From: Pseudomonadota bacterium
Lineage (GTDB): Bacteria > Pseudomonadota > Gammaproteobacteria > Burkholderiales > Burkholderiaceae_C
Length of the DNA stretch: 64,000 nt
NCBI GenBank assembly: GCA_018241265.1
Contig: JAFEEF010000040.1
Location: 25,328 to 89,327, forward strand
Direction of reading: 5' to 3'
Below the pieces are notes generated by a model. The model was not told where the DNA came from and did no database searches. It worked only from the letters and a program-made list of their open reading frames with translations. Shown here in pieces: positions 17,950 to 26,586 of the stretch (its first letter is position 1; every line of letters starts with the position of its first letter). A program made the translations under genes and the position numbers.

Positions 17950-18693
17950 ATGATCGAACGCATCGGGCTTGGCATCGGAGCGTGTGCCCTTCTGGCAGGA
18001 CTGGCGGCATGCGGCGGGGGCGGATCGCCCGACACGGCCGAGGGCGCCTATCAGGGCACGACGAACGCCGGATACGCGTTCGAGGCGGTCGTTCTCGACG
18101 ACGGATCCATCTGGGGGCTCTACGGCATCTACAGCGGGTCGGCCATCGAAGTCGCCGGCTTCATCGCGGGCGCCGGCTCGTCGAGCCTCGGCAAGACCTA
18201 CAGCGCTCCCACGATCGAGGACTACGGTCCGGATCCCGCGGTGACCGGTTCCCTGACGGCCCAGTTCGTCGCCGGCCAGAGCTTCGACGGGACGATCACG
18301 GCGAGCGACGGCACCGAGACCTTCACCGGCGCGGCGATCCCGGCATCCGAATACGACTATTCGGCGCCGGCCAACATCGCCGACATCCAGGGCTCGTGGT
18401 CGTTGAGCGCCAACGACGGCTCCGCCGTCGCGCTGACGATCGATGCGCAGGGCAACCTGAGCGGGAGCTCCCAGGGCTGCTCGTTCACCGGCACCGCCGC
18501 GCCGCGCGCGTCCGGCAAGAACATCTTCGACACGTCGGTGACCTACGGCGGCGCGCCCTGCTCGCTGCCCGGCCAGACCGTGACCGGCATCGGCGTCTAC
18601 TCGGCGATCAGCGGTACGTCGCTGCATCAGTTCATCGTCGCGGTCGTCGATCCGACGCACACCCACGGGCGCGGCTACTTCGGGTCGCGATAG
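17950..18693 (+). CDS. Predicted lipoprotein of unknown function
   Basis: The 247-residue precursor has a lipoprotein signal (ALLAGLAACGGGGSP; lipobox LAAC with Cys at residue 20) followed by a Gly/Ser-rich linker. The mature part is two similar beta-rich halves of about 100 residues each: YQGTTNAGYAFEAVVLDDGS then GSLTAQFVAGQSFDGTITAS, and IQGSWSLSANDGSAVALTID then GNLSGSSQGCSFTGTAAP. The pattern resembles small lipid-anchored beta-barrel or lipocalin-like proteins common in beta- and gammaproteobacteria. No catalytic residues can be assigned. The ATG follows an AAGAGGTC element at 7-8 bases. Confidence 0.75.
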   Translation: MIERIGLGIGACALLAGLAACGGGGSPDTAEGAYQGTTNAGYAFEAVVLDDGSIWGLYGIYSGSAIEVAGFIAGAGSSSLGKTYSAPTIEDYGPDPAVTGSLTAQFVAGQSFDGTITASDGTETFTGAAIPASEYDYSAPANIADIQGSWSLSANDGSAVALTIDAQGNLSGSSQGCSFTGTAAPRASGKNIFDTSVTYGGAPCSLPGQTVTGIGVYSAISGTSLHQFIVAVVDPTHTHGRGYFGSR

Positions 18694-18883
18694 TGAGACA
18701 GTGCGGTAGCGCGGCCGGTGCCGGCGGCGCCGCGTCGTCACCGTCCCGAACTGCTGGGCCGTCGATCACCCCGACGCGCAACTCTCACGCGTCGATACAG
18801 AACGCCCGCACGCATCGGCGACTTCCTGTGTGACCATCGCGGCCGCAACGCGGATCCCCGCGTGTCCGACAGGAGCCGTCGCG

Positions 18884-20230
18884 ATGAACCTGCGCACCCT
18901 GCGTCTCCTGGCCGGCCTGGCGCTCGCCGCGGCCGCGGCCGTCCCGGCGTACGCCCAGCCGTGCCCACCCTCGGTGCCGGTCGAGGGCGCGCCGCCGCCG
19001 GCGCCGCTGCCCGTCTTTCCGCCCACCAACTGGTGGAACCTCGACATCACGACCGCTCCGGTCGACCCCGGTTCGGCCGGCTACATCGCCTACATCAACA
19101 ACGGCGGCACGCGCCCGCTGCACCCCGACTTCGGCGGCGAGGCCTCGCCGGGCAGCGTCGCGATCTACGGCATGCCGTACGCGGTGGTCGATGCGTCGCA
19201 GCCCAAGCTCGCGGTGACGTTCAAGTACGCGTCCGAGAGCGACGGCGTCGACCACAACACCGGCCAGTCGTATCCGTTCTATCCGATCCCTGCGGAGGCG
19301 ATCACGCAGCCGCACTGGATCGAAGGCGGCGCGCCGGGCAACATCGACCAGCGGCGCAGCAACGACCGCCATCTGCTGATCGTCGACTGCACCGACGACA
19401 CGCTGTACGAGCTCTACAACGTCTACTACAACACCACGCAGGGCCGCTGGGTGGCCGGCTCCGGCGCGTTCTTCGACATGAAGACGAACGACCGCCGGCC
19501 CGACGGCTGGACGTCGGCCGATGCCGCGGGCCTGGCGATCTTTCCGGGGCTGGTGCGCTACGACGAGGCCTGGAACGCCGCGATCACCGACATCGGGCAT
19601 GCGTTCCGCGTGACGGTGCGCGCGACCAACGGCTATGTCTATCCCGCGTCGCACGTCGCCGGCAGCACGGCCGGTGCGCTGCCGATGGGCGCGCGATTGC
19701 GCCTCAAGGCGCTCGTCAATGGGCAGAACCCGGTGCTGCGGACGTCCGATCCGAACGTGCAGAAGATCTTCAGGGCGATGCAGAAGTACGGGCTGATCGT
19801 CGCCGACAACGGCTCGGACATGTACATCACCGGCACCTTCGACACGCGCTGGGACAACGACATCCTGAACCCGGCGTTCGCGTTGCTGAGCGCGAGCGAC
19901 TTCGAGGTCGTGAAGCTCGGCTGGAATCCGGGCGGTGCGCCGGTGCTGTCCGGCTTCTCGATCGATCCGAATCGTGTGGCCGGCGGCACCGCGTCCGCCG
20001 GCTCGGTGTCGCTGAGCGAGCCGGCCGGCGCAGCGGGCGTCGTGGTCGCGCTCGCCAGCTCCAATGCCGGCGTGGCGGCGGTGCCATCGACGGTCGTCGT
20101 GCCGGCCGGCGCCTCGTCGGCGGGCTTTCCGATCACGACGTTCGCGCCGTCGCGGGCCGTGGTGGTGCGCATCACGGCGACGCTGGGCTCCGCCAGCAAG
20201 GCCGCGACGCTGACCGTCACGCGGCGCTGA
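18884..20230 (+). CDS. Exported protein of unknown function with a C-terminal Ig-like domain
   Basis: The ATG at 18884 has CAGGAG upstream and gives a signal peptide (LRTLRLLAGLALAAAAAVPA, cleavage AYA-QP). The 448-residue product contains a large globular region: FPPTNWWNLDITTAPVDPGS, DRHLLIVDCTDDTLYELYNV, RPDGWTSADAAGLAIFPGLV and QKIFRAMQKYGLIVADNGSD. I associate this pattern with a widespread exported family of soil bacteria that has no known function. The last 100 residues look like a bacterial Ig-like beta sandwich. Conserved Asp, His and Trp residues suggest a carbohydrate-active or binding role, but this is a guess. It converges on the gene at 20242 with an 11-bp gap. Confidence 0.75.
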   Translation: MNLRTLRLLAGLALAAAAAVPAYAQPCPPSVPVEGAPPPAPLPVFPPTNWWNLDITTAPVDPGSAGYIAYINNGGTRPLHPDFGGEASPGSVAIYGMPYAVVDASQPKLAVTFKYASESDGVDHNTGQSYPFYPIPAEAITQPHWIEGGAPGNIDQRRSNDRHLLIVDCTDDTLYELYNVYYNTTQGRWVAGSGAFFDMKTNDRRPDGWTSADAAGLAIFPGLVRYDEAWNAAITDIGHAFRVTVRATNGYVYPASHVAGSTAGALPMGARLRLKALVNGQNPVLRTSDPNVQKIFRAMQKYGLIVADNGSDMYITGTFDTRWDNDILNPAFALLSASDFEVVKLGWNPGGAPVLSGFSIDPNRVAGGTASAGSVSLSEPAGAAGVVVALASSNAGVAAVPSTVVVPAGASSAGFPITTFAPSRAVVVRITATLGSASKAATLTVTRR

Positions 20231-20241
20231 CCTGCGCGACG

Positions 20242-21096
20242 CTACGGCGTCGGCACGGTGTAGCAGTAGCTCTTCAGGACATCCGTCGCCCAGGTCGTCC
20301 CGACGCCCTTCAGGAAGTCGGAGAACTCGGCCAGTTCCTGTTCCGCTGCCGGCGTGCGGTCGGGCTGCGCGGTCGCGAGGCCGGTGTCGTCGATGAACCG
20401 GTAGCGCAGGCCGCCGAGCGTCGGGTACTCGTGGTGGTAGGTGCCTTCCGGATAGGTCTCGGTGCCGTACGGATTCCGGCAGATCGTGGACTTCGCGAGG
20501 ATGCCGTACGGGTACATGCCCAAGTCGACCGCGGCCTGCACGACCGTGACGTCCGACTGCAGCGCGACGCGGTCGTCGGGCAGGTGCTGGATCGACCAGG
20601 GCCGTTCCGAGAGCAGCCGGGCCGCGGCCCGTCCATGAGCGTCGATCCTGGGATCGGGGATCAGCACCGGGCCGGTGAAGTCCGCGGGCAGGCCGGTCGG
20701 GTAGGCACCCACATGGACCGAGATCGAATAGAGGTCGAGTTGGTCCCGGGCGAAGACGAACGGGGGCCCTTGCACCGACGACGAGTGGTGCGTCACCAGG
20801 TCGTGGATGAGTTCGGAGTCGTCCGTCAGGATCAGGTCGTACGGATCCGGGCCCTTGGACCCGGTGACCGCCGCCTTCAGGTTCTGGTTCGAGTCGATGG
20901 TCACCGACACGTCGTACGTGATGCCTTGCAGGTAGTAGTAGGCCTGGAACGATCCGACGAGATCGACCAGCGCGTTGCCGAGGCTCACCGGCGCGCCGAT
21001 GCGGATCTTCGTGTTCGCCGCCATGCTGGTCGTCGAACAGAGGATCGCGGCGCCGGCAACGGCGGCGAGCGTCACGAGTCCGGTCTTGCTGGGCAC
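20242..21096 (-). CDS. Orphan ModA-like periplasmic binding protein
   Basis: The GTG at 21096 was chosen because AAAAGGAG lies at optimal distance (21101-21110) and gives a typical signal peptide (VPSKTGLVTLAAVAGAAILC, cleavage SMA-AN). The 284-residue product resembles type II molybdate/sulfate-type binding proteins: IRIGAPVSLGNALVDLVGSF, YDLILTDDSELIHDLV, then FVFARDQLDLYSIS, the usual position of the fAxgxLvLws segment. The classical ModA residues are not all conserved, so the ligand is unclear. No ABC permease or ATPase gene is adjacent. A tail with Cys residues and YEGTYHHEYP-like tyrosines is unusual. Confidence 0.7.
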   Translation of the reverse strand: MPSKTGLVTLAAVAGAAILCSTTSMAANTKIRIGAPVSLGNALVDLVGSFQAYYYLQGITYDVSVTIDSNQNLKAAVTGSKGPDPYDLILTDDSELIHDLVTHHSSSVQGPPFVFARDQLDLYSISVHVGAYPTGLPADFTGPVLIPDPRIDAHGRAAARLLSERPWSIQHLPDDRVALQSDVTVVQAAVDLGMYPYGILAKSTICRNPYGTETYPEGTYHHEYPTLGGLRYRFIDDTGLATAQPDRTPAAEQELAEFSDFLKGVGTTWATDVLKSYCYTVPTP

Positions 21097-21290
21097 GGTC
21101 GTCTCCTTTTCGAATGGGGTGCCTGTCCACGTCGGCTGCACGGCACTTCCGGCCCGGCGGCGTCGCTGCTGCGTTATAGCTGCACAAATATATCGAATGC
21201 GCCGGGGAGCGGCAACCGCGCAGGACGCCGGGCGAATGACGCGCAGGTCGCCCGCCGCGCAAGGGACGCCGTCTGTCCGGGTCGCATTGT

Positions 21291-21515
21291 TTGACGATCG
21301 TTCCGTCTCGAGCCGCGTCGGACCTGACATCGACGCGCTCCGCGCAGCAACGCATCGACGCGCTGCTCGAGTCGTCGAACGCCGCGTCCGCGAGCGTCGC
21401 CCAGCCCCGCGAAGAGATCGGCAGCGCGCGGCGGTTCACGACCTTGGCCGAGCTGGTCTCGAAGTTCCAGCTCGAGCGCCGCGGCGACGCGGCGGCGGTG
21501 CCCGCGGCGGCATAG
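21291..21515 (+). pseudogene. Possible remnant of a chemoreceptor C-terminus
   Basis: An open stretch encodes 74 residues, including QRIDALLESSNAASASVAQ and LAELVSKFQLERRGDAA. The second half resembles the last segment of betaproteobacterial methyl-accepting chemotaxis proteins (ALVEESAAAA...L...V..FRL). No start with a ribosome binding site and no upstream receptor sequence is visible. The whole 21097-21595 interval otherwise shows nothing but the leader of the binding-protein gene. The call is tentative. Confidence 0.25.
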
Positions 21516-21595
21516 GACCGTCCGATCCCGGACCACGGCAGCGCGCATCGCGGGCCGCTCGCGGTAAAACCTCGGCCATGGCCCCAGGAGACCGC

Positions 21596-22657
21596 ATGTC
21601 CGGCATCTGCATACCCGCTCCCGCGCTCATCGACGCCGTCCGCGCCATCGTGCGCGCCGGCGGCTCGTCGGCGGCGGAGGCCGACCTCGTCGCGACCAAC
21701 CTCGTCGAAGCCAACCTGCGCGGCCACGACTCGCATGGCGTCGGCATGGTGCCGCGCTACATCGACGCGCTGAAGGAAGGCGGCCTCGCCGTCGATCGGC
21801 AGGTCGGCATCGTCGCCGACAGCGGCGTGCTGCTGACGCTCGACGGCAAGCAAGGCTACGGGCAATCGATCGGCCGCCAGGCGATGGCGCTCGCGATCGA
21901 GCGCGCACGCGCGCATGGCGTCTGCATCGTCGGCCTGAAGCACGCGCACCACCTCGGCCGCATCGGCCACTGGGCCGAGCAGTGCATCGCCGCCGGGCTG
22001 GTCTCGATCCACTTCGTCAACGTGCTGTCGCGGCCCATCGTCGCGCCGTTCGGCGGACGCGATGCGCGCTTCGGCACCAACCCGTTCTGCGTCGGCATTC
22101 CGCGCCCGGGCGGCGAACCCGTCGTGCTCGACTTCGCGACCAGCAAGATCGCGCAAGGCAAGACGCGCGTCGCGCACAACCAGGGCAAGTCGATCGAGCC
22201 CGATACCTTGATCGACGACCACGGCGACCCGACCACTGACCCGCGCTACACCGTGATCGAGCCGTGGGGCGCGCTGTTGCCGTTCGGCGGCCACAAGGGC
22301 TCGGGCCTGGCGCTGGTGTGCGAGCTGCTCGGCGGCGCGCTCGCGGGCGGCGAGACCTACCACGCGCCGGCCGATGGCCGGCGGCGCGTGCTCAACAGCA
22401 TGTTCTCGATCGTCGTCGACCCGGCGCGCATGGGCACGGCCGACAACCTCGCGCGCGAGATGGAAGCCTTCGTGCAGTGGTACCAGGCCTCGCCGCCCGC
22501 GGCCGGCGTCGAGCGCGTGCTGGTGGCCGGCGACCCGGAACGGATCACCAAGGCCAGGCGTCTGGTCGACGGCATCGTGATCGACGACGTGACCTGGAGC
22601 GAGATCGTCGGCGCGGCAGCGAAGGTGGGGCTGGATCCGGCGGCACTGCCGAAGTGA
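21596..22657 (+). CDS. Malate/L-lactate dehydrogenase family (Ldh_2) oxidoreductase
   Basis: The ATG at 21596 follows AGGAG (21586-21590) by 5 bases; an ATG 18 bp upstream is less well placed. The 353-residue protein carries the signature of NAD(P)-dependent YiaK/ComC/malate dehydrogenases of the second type, which are unrelated to classical LDH. The motifs are ANLRGHDSHGVGMVPRYIDA (catalytic His), GVCIVGLKHAHHLGRIGHWA, FGTNPFCVGIPRP and PFGGHKGSGLALVCELLGGA. It oxidises or reduces a 2-hydroxy/2-oxo acid in the cytosol. The substrate is undetermined and it is a monocistronic gene. Confidence 0.92.
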   Translation: MSGICIPAPALIDAVRAIVRAGGSSAAEADLVATNLVEANLRGHDSHGVGMVPRYIDALKEGGLAVDRQVGIVADSGVLLTLDGKQGYGQSIGRQAMALAIERARAHGVCIVGLKHAHHLGRIGHWAEQCIAAGLVSIHFVNVLSRPIVAPFGGRDARFGTNPFCVGIPRPGGEPVVLDFATSKIAQGKTRVAHNQGKSIEPDTLIDDHGDPTTDPRYTVIEPWGALLPFGGHKGSGLALVCELLGGALAGGETYHAPADGRRRVLNSMFSIVVDPARMGTADNLAREMEAFVQWYQASPPAAGVERVLVAGDPERITKARRLVDGIVIDDVTWSEIVGAAAKVGLDPAALPK

Positions 22658-22663
22658 TGCGCT

Positions 22664-23899
22664 TCAGCGCAGCGTGCAGGTCGCATGCTCGAGGCTGCCG
22701 CCGTCGATCGCGATGCCTTGTTCGTCGCTCTCGCGGACCGACGTAGGCGGCGCGATGCCGAGCGTGCGGCTGACCGCGAGGTAGTCGTGCCAGTCGATCT
22801 GCCGATCGGGCCGCAGCGCGCCGACGACCCGTACCGTGCCACGCGACATCGCGATCGTGTCGGCGCCGTGCCGGTAGTAGACGGTGACGCCGTCGTCGGT
22901 GCAGGCATAGCGCGCGAGCGCCTCGGTCCCGTCGCCGCGCAGCAGCAGCCAGGCGATCGCCAGGGTGGCGGCAAGCACCAGCGCCGCGCCCGCGGAGATC
23001 GCCCAGCCGCGCGGTACCTGCGGCCAGCGGATGCCCTGACCGACGCGTATTCCTGGGAGCCGCAGGCCGATGGGCGTGCCGGGCATCCACGAAGAAACGC
23101 GCGGTCCCGCCACCGTTCGCCCCGAGCCTGTCGAAGGGCTGATGGAGGTTGCCTCTGGAGAGGCAACCGTCGGCATCGCGACGAGGTGGCGTCCCGGCCG
23201 CAGCACTGCGGCTCCCGAGCGGCGCCGTATCACGATGCGGCTCTCGACCAGCACGAACACCGCCGCCAACGCCGGCACGACGACGTGCAGCCCGGGCGAC
23301 TGCTGCGACACCGCGTGCGCATAGAGCGCATCGGTGATCGCGATGTCGCCGGCGAACCAGCCCAGGATCGCGCCGCCGAGCGGCACCAGCCACGGGAAGT
23401 CGCGCAACCACGATGCGGCGTGCCGGCTGCCGTAGAGCAGCAGCGGCACGTTGACGAGCACGCCGAAGGCGAGCAGGCCGATGTGGTCGTGCGCCATCGC
23501 GATCAGCCCGACGGCGTTGTCGGCGCTCATCAGCACGTCGGCGACGACGATGGTCGCGATCGCGCCGCGCAGGTCGGCGGCCGATGCGTTGCGGTCGCTC
23601 ACCGAGGTCGGCGTGCCGCGCAGCCCTTCGTCCGACAGCAGCTGGATCGCGATCGCCGCAAGCGCGATGCCGCTCGCCAGACGGAACAACGGCAGCGCGC
23701 TGAGCAGCGATGCGAAGCCGACCAGCACCACGCGCAGCGCCACGGCGAGCAGCGTGCCTGCGGTCATCGCCTGGCGCTGCTCGTGCGGCGGCAGCGCGCG
23801 GCAGGCCAGCGCGATCACCATCGCGTTGTCGACGCCGAGCAGCACGTCGAGCAGCAGGATGTCGAATATGGCCGGCAGCCACTGCCCTTCGACGCCCAT
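22664..23899 (-). CDS. TerC/YjbE-family membrane protein with a C-terminal extension
   Basis: The 411-residue protein begins with a TerC-type membrane domain of about 220 residues: ILLLDVLLGVDNAMVIALAC in helix 1 and TIVVADVLMSADNAVGLIAM later. These are the paired Asp-Asn motifs of the metal-transport-like TerC/YjbE fold. A linker (about 228-285) is encoded partly by a repeat element at 23115-23168. After it come one more membrane helix (WAISAGAALVLAATLAIAWL) and a periplasmic tail of about 90 residues with two Cys. Family members are linked to manganese export or tellurium resistance. The extension is unusual and of unknown role. The stop is 4 bp from the end of the convergent dehydrogenase gene. 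Confidence 0.82.
   Translation of the reverse strand: MGVEGQWLPAIFDILLLDVLLGVDNAMVIALACRALPPHEQRQAMTAGTLLAVALRVVLVGFASLLSALPLFRLASGIALAAIAIQLLSDEGLRGTPTSVSDRNASAADLRGAIATIVVADVLMSADNAVGLIAMAHDHIGLLAFGVLVNVPLLLYGSRHAASWLRDFPWLVPLGGAILGWFAGDIAITDALYAHAVSQQSPGLHVVVPALAAVFVLVESRIVIRRRSGAAVLRPGRHLVAMPTVASPEATSISPSTGSGRTVAGPRVSSWMPGTPIGLRLPGIRVGQGIRWPQVPRGWAISAGAALVLAATLAIAWLLLRGDGTEALARYACTDDGVTVYYRHGADTIAMSRGTVRVVGALRPDRQIDWHDYLAVSRTLGIAPPTSVRESDEQGIAIDGGSLEHATCTLR
23115..23168. repeat. REP-like element plus perfect hairpin inside the terC-like coding sequence
   Basis: Positions 23115-23140 contain the core GAGCCTGTCGAAGGGCT, which belongs to the dispersed intergenic repeat class (read on the other strand AGCCCTTCGACAGGCTC) common in proteobacteria. 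Just after it, arms GGTTGCCTC (23147-23155) and GAGGCAACC (23160-23168) form a perfect 9-bp stem with a 4-base loop. The whole element is read through in frame and encodes the serine/proline-rich linker of the TerC-like protein. Confidence 0.6.
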
Positions 23900-23914
23900 C
23901 GCGCAACCGGCGGT

Positions 23915-24817
23915 TCAGCGCCGCGCCGACGGCGTGGCGGCCGCCGCCGGCGGGCCGGCCTTGAGGTCGTGCAGGAACGCCATGTCGGGCGACAGCACGA
24001 CGGTCGCATGCGCATCGGCGAGCGCCTGGCGGTAGGTCTGCAGCGCGCGGTAGTAGCGATAGAACGGCGGGTCGGCGGCGAACGCCCGGTTCAGGATCGC
24101 ACTCGCTTCGGCATCGCCCTCGCCGCGCGTGATGCGTGCCGCCTTCTGGGCCTCGGACACGATCACGGTGCGGTCGCGGTCGGCCCTGGCCTCGATCTGC
24201 TGGGCCCATTCGCTGCCCTGCGCGCGCAGCTCCTTGGCTTCGCGCTGGCGCTCCGACTTCATGCGGTCGTAGATCGCCTGGCTGGTCTCGAGCGGCAGGT
24301 CGGCGCGATGGAAGCGCACTTCGGTCACCTCGATGCCGAGCGGCCGCGCGCGCTCGGCCACTTCGCGCTGGATGCGCGCGACGACCTCGCTGCGCTGCGG
24401 CGACAGCAGCACCGGCAGCGCGACGCGTCCGAGCTCGCGGCGCAGCGACGAGCTGACCATCTGGCCGATCTGGTCGGCGGCCTGCTCCTGCGTCTGCAGC
24501 GCCTGGTTGAACTTCAGCGGACTGGCGATCAGGTAGCGCGCATAGGGCTGCACTTCGAGCCGCTTCTGGTCGCCGAGGATCACCTGCTCGGCCGGCAGTT
24601 CGATCGGCAGCAGCCGCGCGTCGTAGATCAGCACGCTGTCGACGAACGGCAGCTTCATCCGCAGCCCCGGCTCGCGCACCACCCGCACCGGCGCGCCCAG
24701 CCGCACGACGAGCGCCTGCTGCGTCTCGTCGACGACGTAGAACAGGGCCGACGCGAGCCACAGCAGCACGACCGCGAGCGCGAGCAGCAGCGGCAGCGGA
24801 CGCAACAGGCGCGTCAC
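23915..24817 (-). CDS. hflC: HflC, FtsH protease modulator
   Basis: The 300-residue protein has an N-terminal membrane anchor (LLLALAVVLLWLASALFYVV) and an SPFH/band 7 domain (VDETQQALVVRLGAPVRVVR...VDSVLIYDARLLPIELP). A coiled-coil region follows (IYDRMKSERQREAKELRAQG) with the conserved ARITRGEGDAEASAILNRAF. With HflK it forms the periplasmic-facing cage that regulates FtsH degradation of membrane proteins. Its ATG overlaps the hflK stop by 4 bp. The order hflK-hflC is usual, but the usual upstream hflX/hfq and downstream hisZ/purA are not present on either side. Confidence 0.95.
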   Translation of the reverse strand: MTRLLRPLPLLLALAVVLLWLASALFYVVDETQQALVVRLGAPVRVVREPGLRMKLPFVDSVLIYDARLLPIELPAEQVILGDQKRLEVQPYARYLIASPLKFNQALQTQEQAADQIGQMVSSSLRRELGRVALPVLLSPQRSEVVARIQREVAERARPLGIEVTEVRFHRADLPLETSQAIYDRMKSERQREAKELRAQGSEWAQQIEARADRDRTVIVSEAQKAARITRGEGDAEASAILNRAFAADPPFYRYYRALQTYRQALADAHATVVLSPDMAFLHDLKAGPPAAAATPSARR

Positions 24818-25893
24818 TTCGCGGGCTCCTTGGCGGCCGCGGCGGCGGCCGCGCGGTCCTTGTCGTCGAGCGGCAGGTACGGCACGACGCCCGCCATGCC
24901 CTTGCCCGAGCCGTCGAGGATCACCCGCGTCGCCTTGCGCAGCATCTCGTCGACGCTGTCGAGGTAGAGGCGCCAGGCGGTCGTGTCCTTGGCCTTGGCG
25001 TAGCTCGCATAGACCGCCTCGAAGCTCTTCGCGTCACCCTCGGCGATGTTGACGACCTGGGCCTTGTAGGCGAGCGCGTCCTGCGTCACGCGCTCGGCCT
25101 CGCCGCGGGCGCGCGGCAGGATGTCGTTGGCATACGCCTCGGCTTCGTTGCGCGTGCGCTGCTGGTCGGCGCGCGCGCGCTGCACGTCGTTGAAGGCGTC
25201 GATCACCGCGCTCGGCGGGTCGACGCGCTGCAATTGCACCTGCGTGACGAGGATGCCGGAATGCTCGGCATCGAGCAGCGACTGCAGCAGCGTGCGGGTC
25301 TCGTCGGCGATGCGCTGGCGCTGGTCGGACAGCGCCGCCTGGATCGGCGTGTGCGAGATCACCTCGCGCAGCGCGCTCTCGGCGGCGCTCTTCGCGGCGG
25401 CCTCGGGATCGCGCAGCTTGAAGAGGAAGCTGCCGGCATCCTTGATGCGCCAGAACACGACGCAGTCGGCCTCGAGGATGTTCTCGTCGCCGGTCAGCAT
25501 CTGGTGCGCATGCGCCTCGTCGGTCTGTCCGGTGGTGACCGACCGCAGCTCGCCGAGCCGGATCTGGCCGACCTGCGTGACCTTGGGCAGCAGCACCCGC
25601 TCGAACGGATAGGGCCAGTGGTAGTGCAGGCCGGGGCCGGTGCTGTCGACCCAGCGCCCGAGCCGCAGCACGACGCCCTGCTCGTCGGGCTGGACCTTGT
25701 AGATGCCGGAGTTGATCCAGCCGACGAGGGCGAGCAGCACGACGAGCAGCAGGCCCTGGTCGCGCAGGCCGGTGAGGGCGAGGAGGTAGCGCAGTTGGTG
25801 GAGCGCGCGGGCGATCGGGCCGGCCGCTTCGCCGCCGATGGGTTGGCCGGGTGCGGGACGATCGACAGGCGCGGGAGGATCGGCGTCGGACAA
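24814..25893 (-). CDS. hflK: HflK, FtsH protease modulator
   Basis: The 359-residue protein has a short proline-rich cytosolic head, one membrane helix (QGLLLVVLLALVGWINSGIY) and the SPFH domain (VQPDEQGVVLRLGRWVDSTG, GLHYHWPYPFERVLLPKVTQ). The C-terminal coiled coil includes NDVQRARADQQRTRNEAEAY and RGEAERVTQDALAYKAQVVN. It is shorter than many HflK proteins because the glycine-rich head is reduced. It is the first gene of the hflKC operon. The 186 bp upstream hold no gene. Confidence 0.95.
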   Translation of the reverse strand: MSDADPPAPVDRPAPGQPIGGEAAGPIARALHQLRYLLALTGLRDQGLLLVVLLALVGWINSGIYKVQPDEQGVVLRLGRWVDSTGPGLHYHWPYPFERVLLPKVTQVGQIRLGELRSVTTGQTDEAHAHQMLTGDENILEADCVVFWRIKDAGSFLFKLRDPEAAAKSAAESALREVISHTPIQAALSDQRQRIADETRTLLQSLLDAEHSGILVTQVQLQRVDPPSAVIDAFNDVQRARADQQRTRNEAEAYANDILPRARGEAERVTQDALAYKAQVVNIAEGDAKSFEAVYASYAKAKDTTAWRLYLDSVDEMLRKATRVILDGSGKGMAGVVPYLPLDDKDRAAAAAAAKEPAK

Positions 25894-26018
25894 GGTTGGC
25901 GGATCGCTGACGTTGGGGTCGCGCGGGGCTCGAGTACCCGGCGCGCGGCGATTCTGCCTAGGGAATGCAAAGGATCTGTAAAGCGCTGACGGTGCCTATC
26001 GAGTCCGAGGTGCGCGCA

Positions 26019-26040
26019 TCGGACGCGGTCGCGCGTCCGA
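26019..26040. terminator. Hairpin downstream of the RES toxin gene
   Basis: The arms TCGGACGCG (26019-26027) and CGCGTCCGA (26032-26040) enclose a 4-base loop, 39 bp past the toxin stop at 26080 on the minus strand. No T run follows, so this is a possible terminator or an hflK leader structure. Confidence 0.4.
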
Positions 26041-26079
26041 CGCGGCCACGCTGCCATCGTGAAGCCAGGCCGTGCCGGG

Positions 26080-26586
26080 TCAAGGCTTCGCGCGCAGCCG
26101 CGGGTCGAGGGCGAATCGCTCGAACTGGATGTCGGTCATTAGCGGCAGCGCGGTCGTGACGTTGACGAGCAGATTCCACGAGTGCCCGCTCACCGCGCTG
26201 GGCACCAGCACGTAGGGGTGGGCATCGATCAGCTGGTCGCCAAACTCCTGCTGGTCCTCGTTCGGCGGGATGGGGCGGAGCCAGTGCGGATTGGGCACGT
26301 CACCCGGCTGCACGACGCGGACCCGGCCGGGATCGGTGATCGTGAACGAGTAAAGGTTGTGGGCGACGGTGTTGAGCACTTTGAACCCCTTGTGCACCGC
26401 AACCTCCAGGATGGCGGTGGCCGGGTCCAAGGCCGCGTAGATCACGTGCTTGCCGATGGAGTTCCAGCGGCCGCCGTACGAAGCCGAGCCGATGCCTGAG
26501 TTCCAGGTGCCGGCAAAGCGCGCGTCCTGGAGCGTCCACCCGGCGAGGGCGCCCGTGCCGCCCAGGGACGCCCGCAGCGGGATCAA
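26080..26586 (-). CDS. RES-domain toxin of a Xre-RES toxin-antitoxin system
   Basis: The 168-residue protein contains the RES core SYGGRWNSIGKHVIYAALDP followed by ATAILEVAVHKGF. This carries the Arg, Tyr and Glu positions of the NAD+-degrading RES toxins (ParT, MbcT, Pseudomonas putida Res). A later SGHSWNLLVN gives the conserved Ser region. The start is taken as TTG at 26586, which overlaps the antitoxin stop (TTGA) and gives translational coupling; no ATG or GTG with better placement is visible. Established relatives deplete NAD+ when not bound by the antitoxin. Confidence 0.87.
   Translation of the reverse strand: MIPLRASLGGTGALAGWTLQDARFAGTWNSGIGSASYGGRWNSIGKHVIYAALDPATAILEVAVHKGFKVLNTVAHNLYSFTITDPGRVRVVQPGDVPNPHWLRPIPPNEDQQEFGDQLIDAHPYVLVPSAVSGHSWNLLVNVTTALPLMTDIQFERFALDPRLRAKP

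Noticed and set aside
18785..22363. A 1192-codon minus-strand open frame
   Set aside because: It crosses three well-supported genes in other frames, and its sequence is Arg/Ala-rich without motifs.
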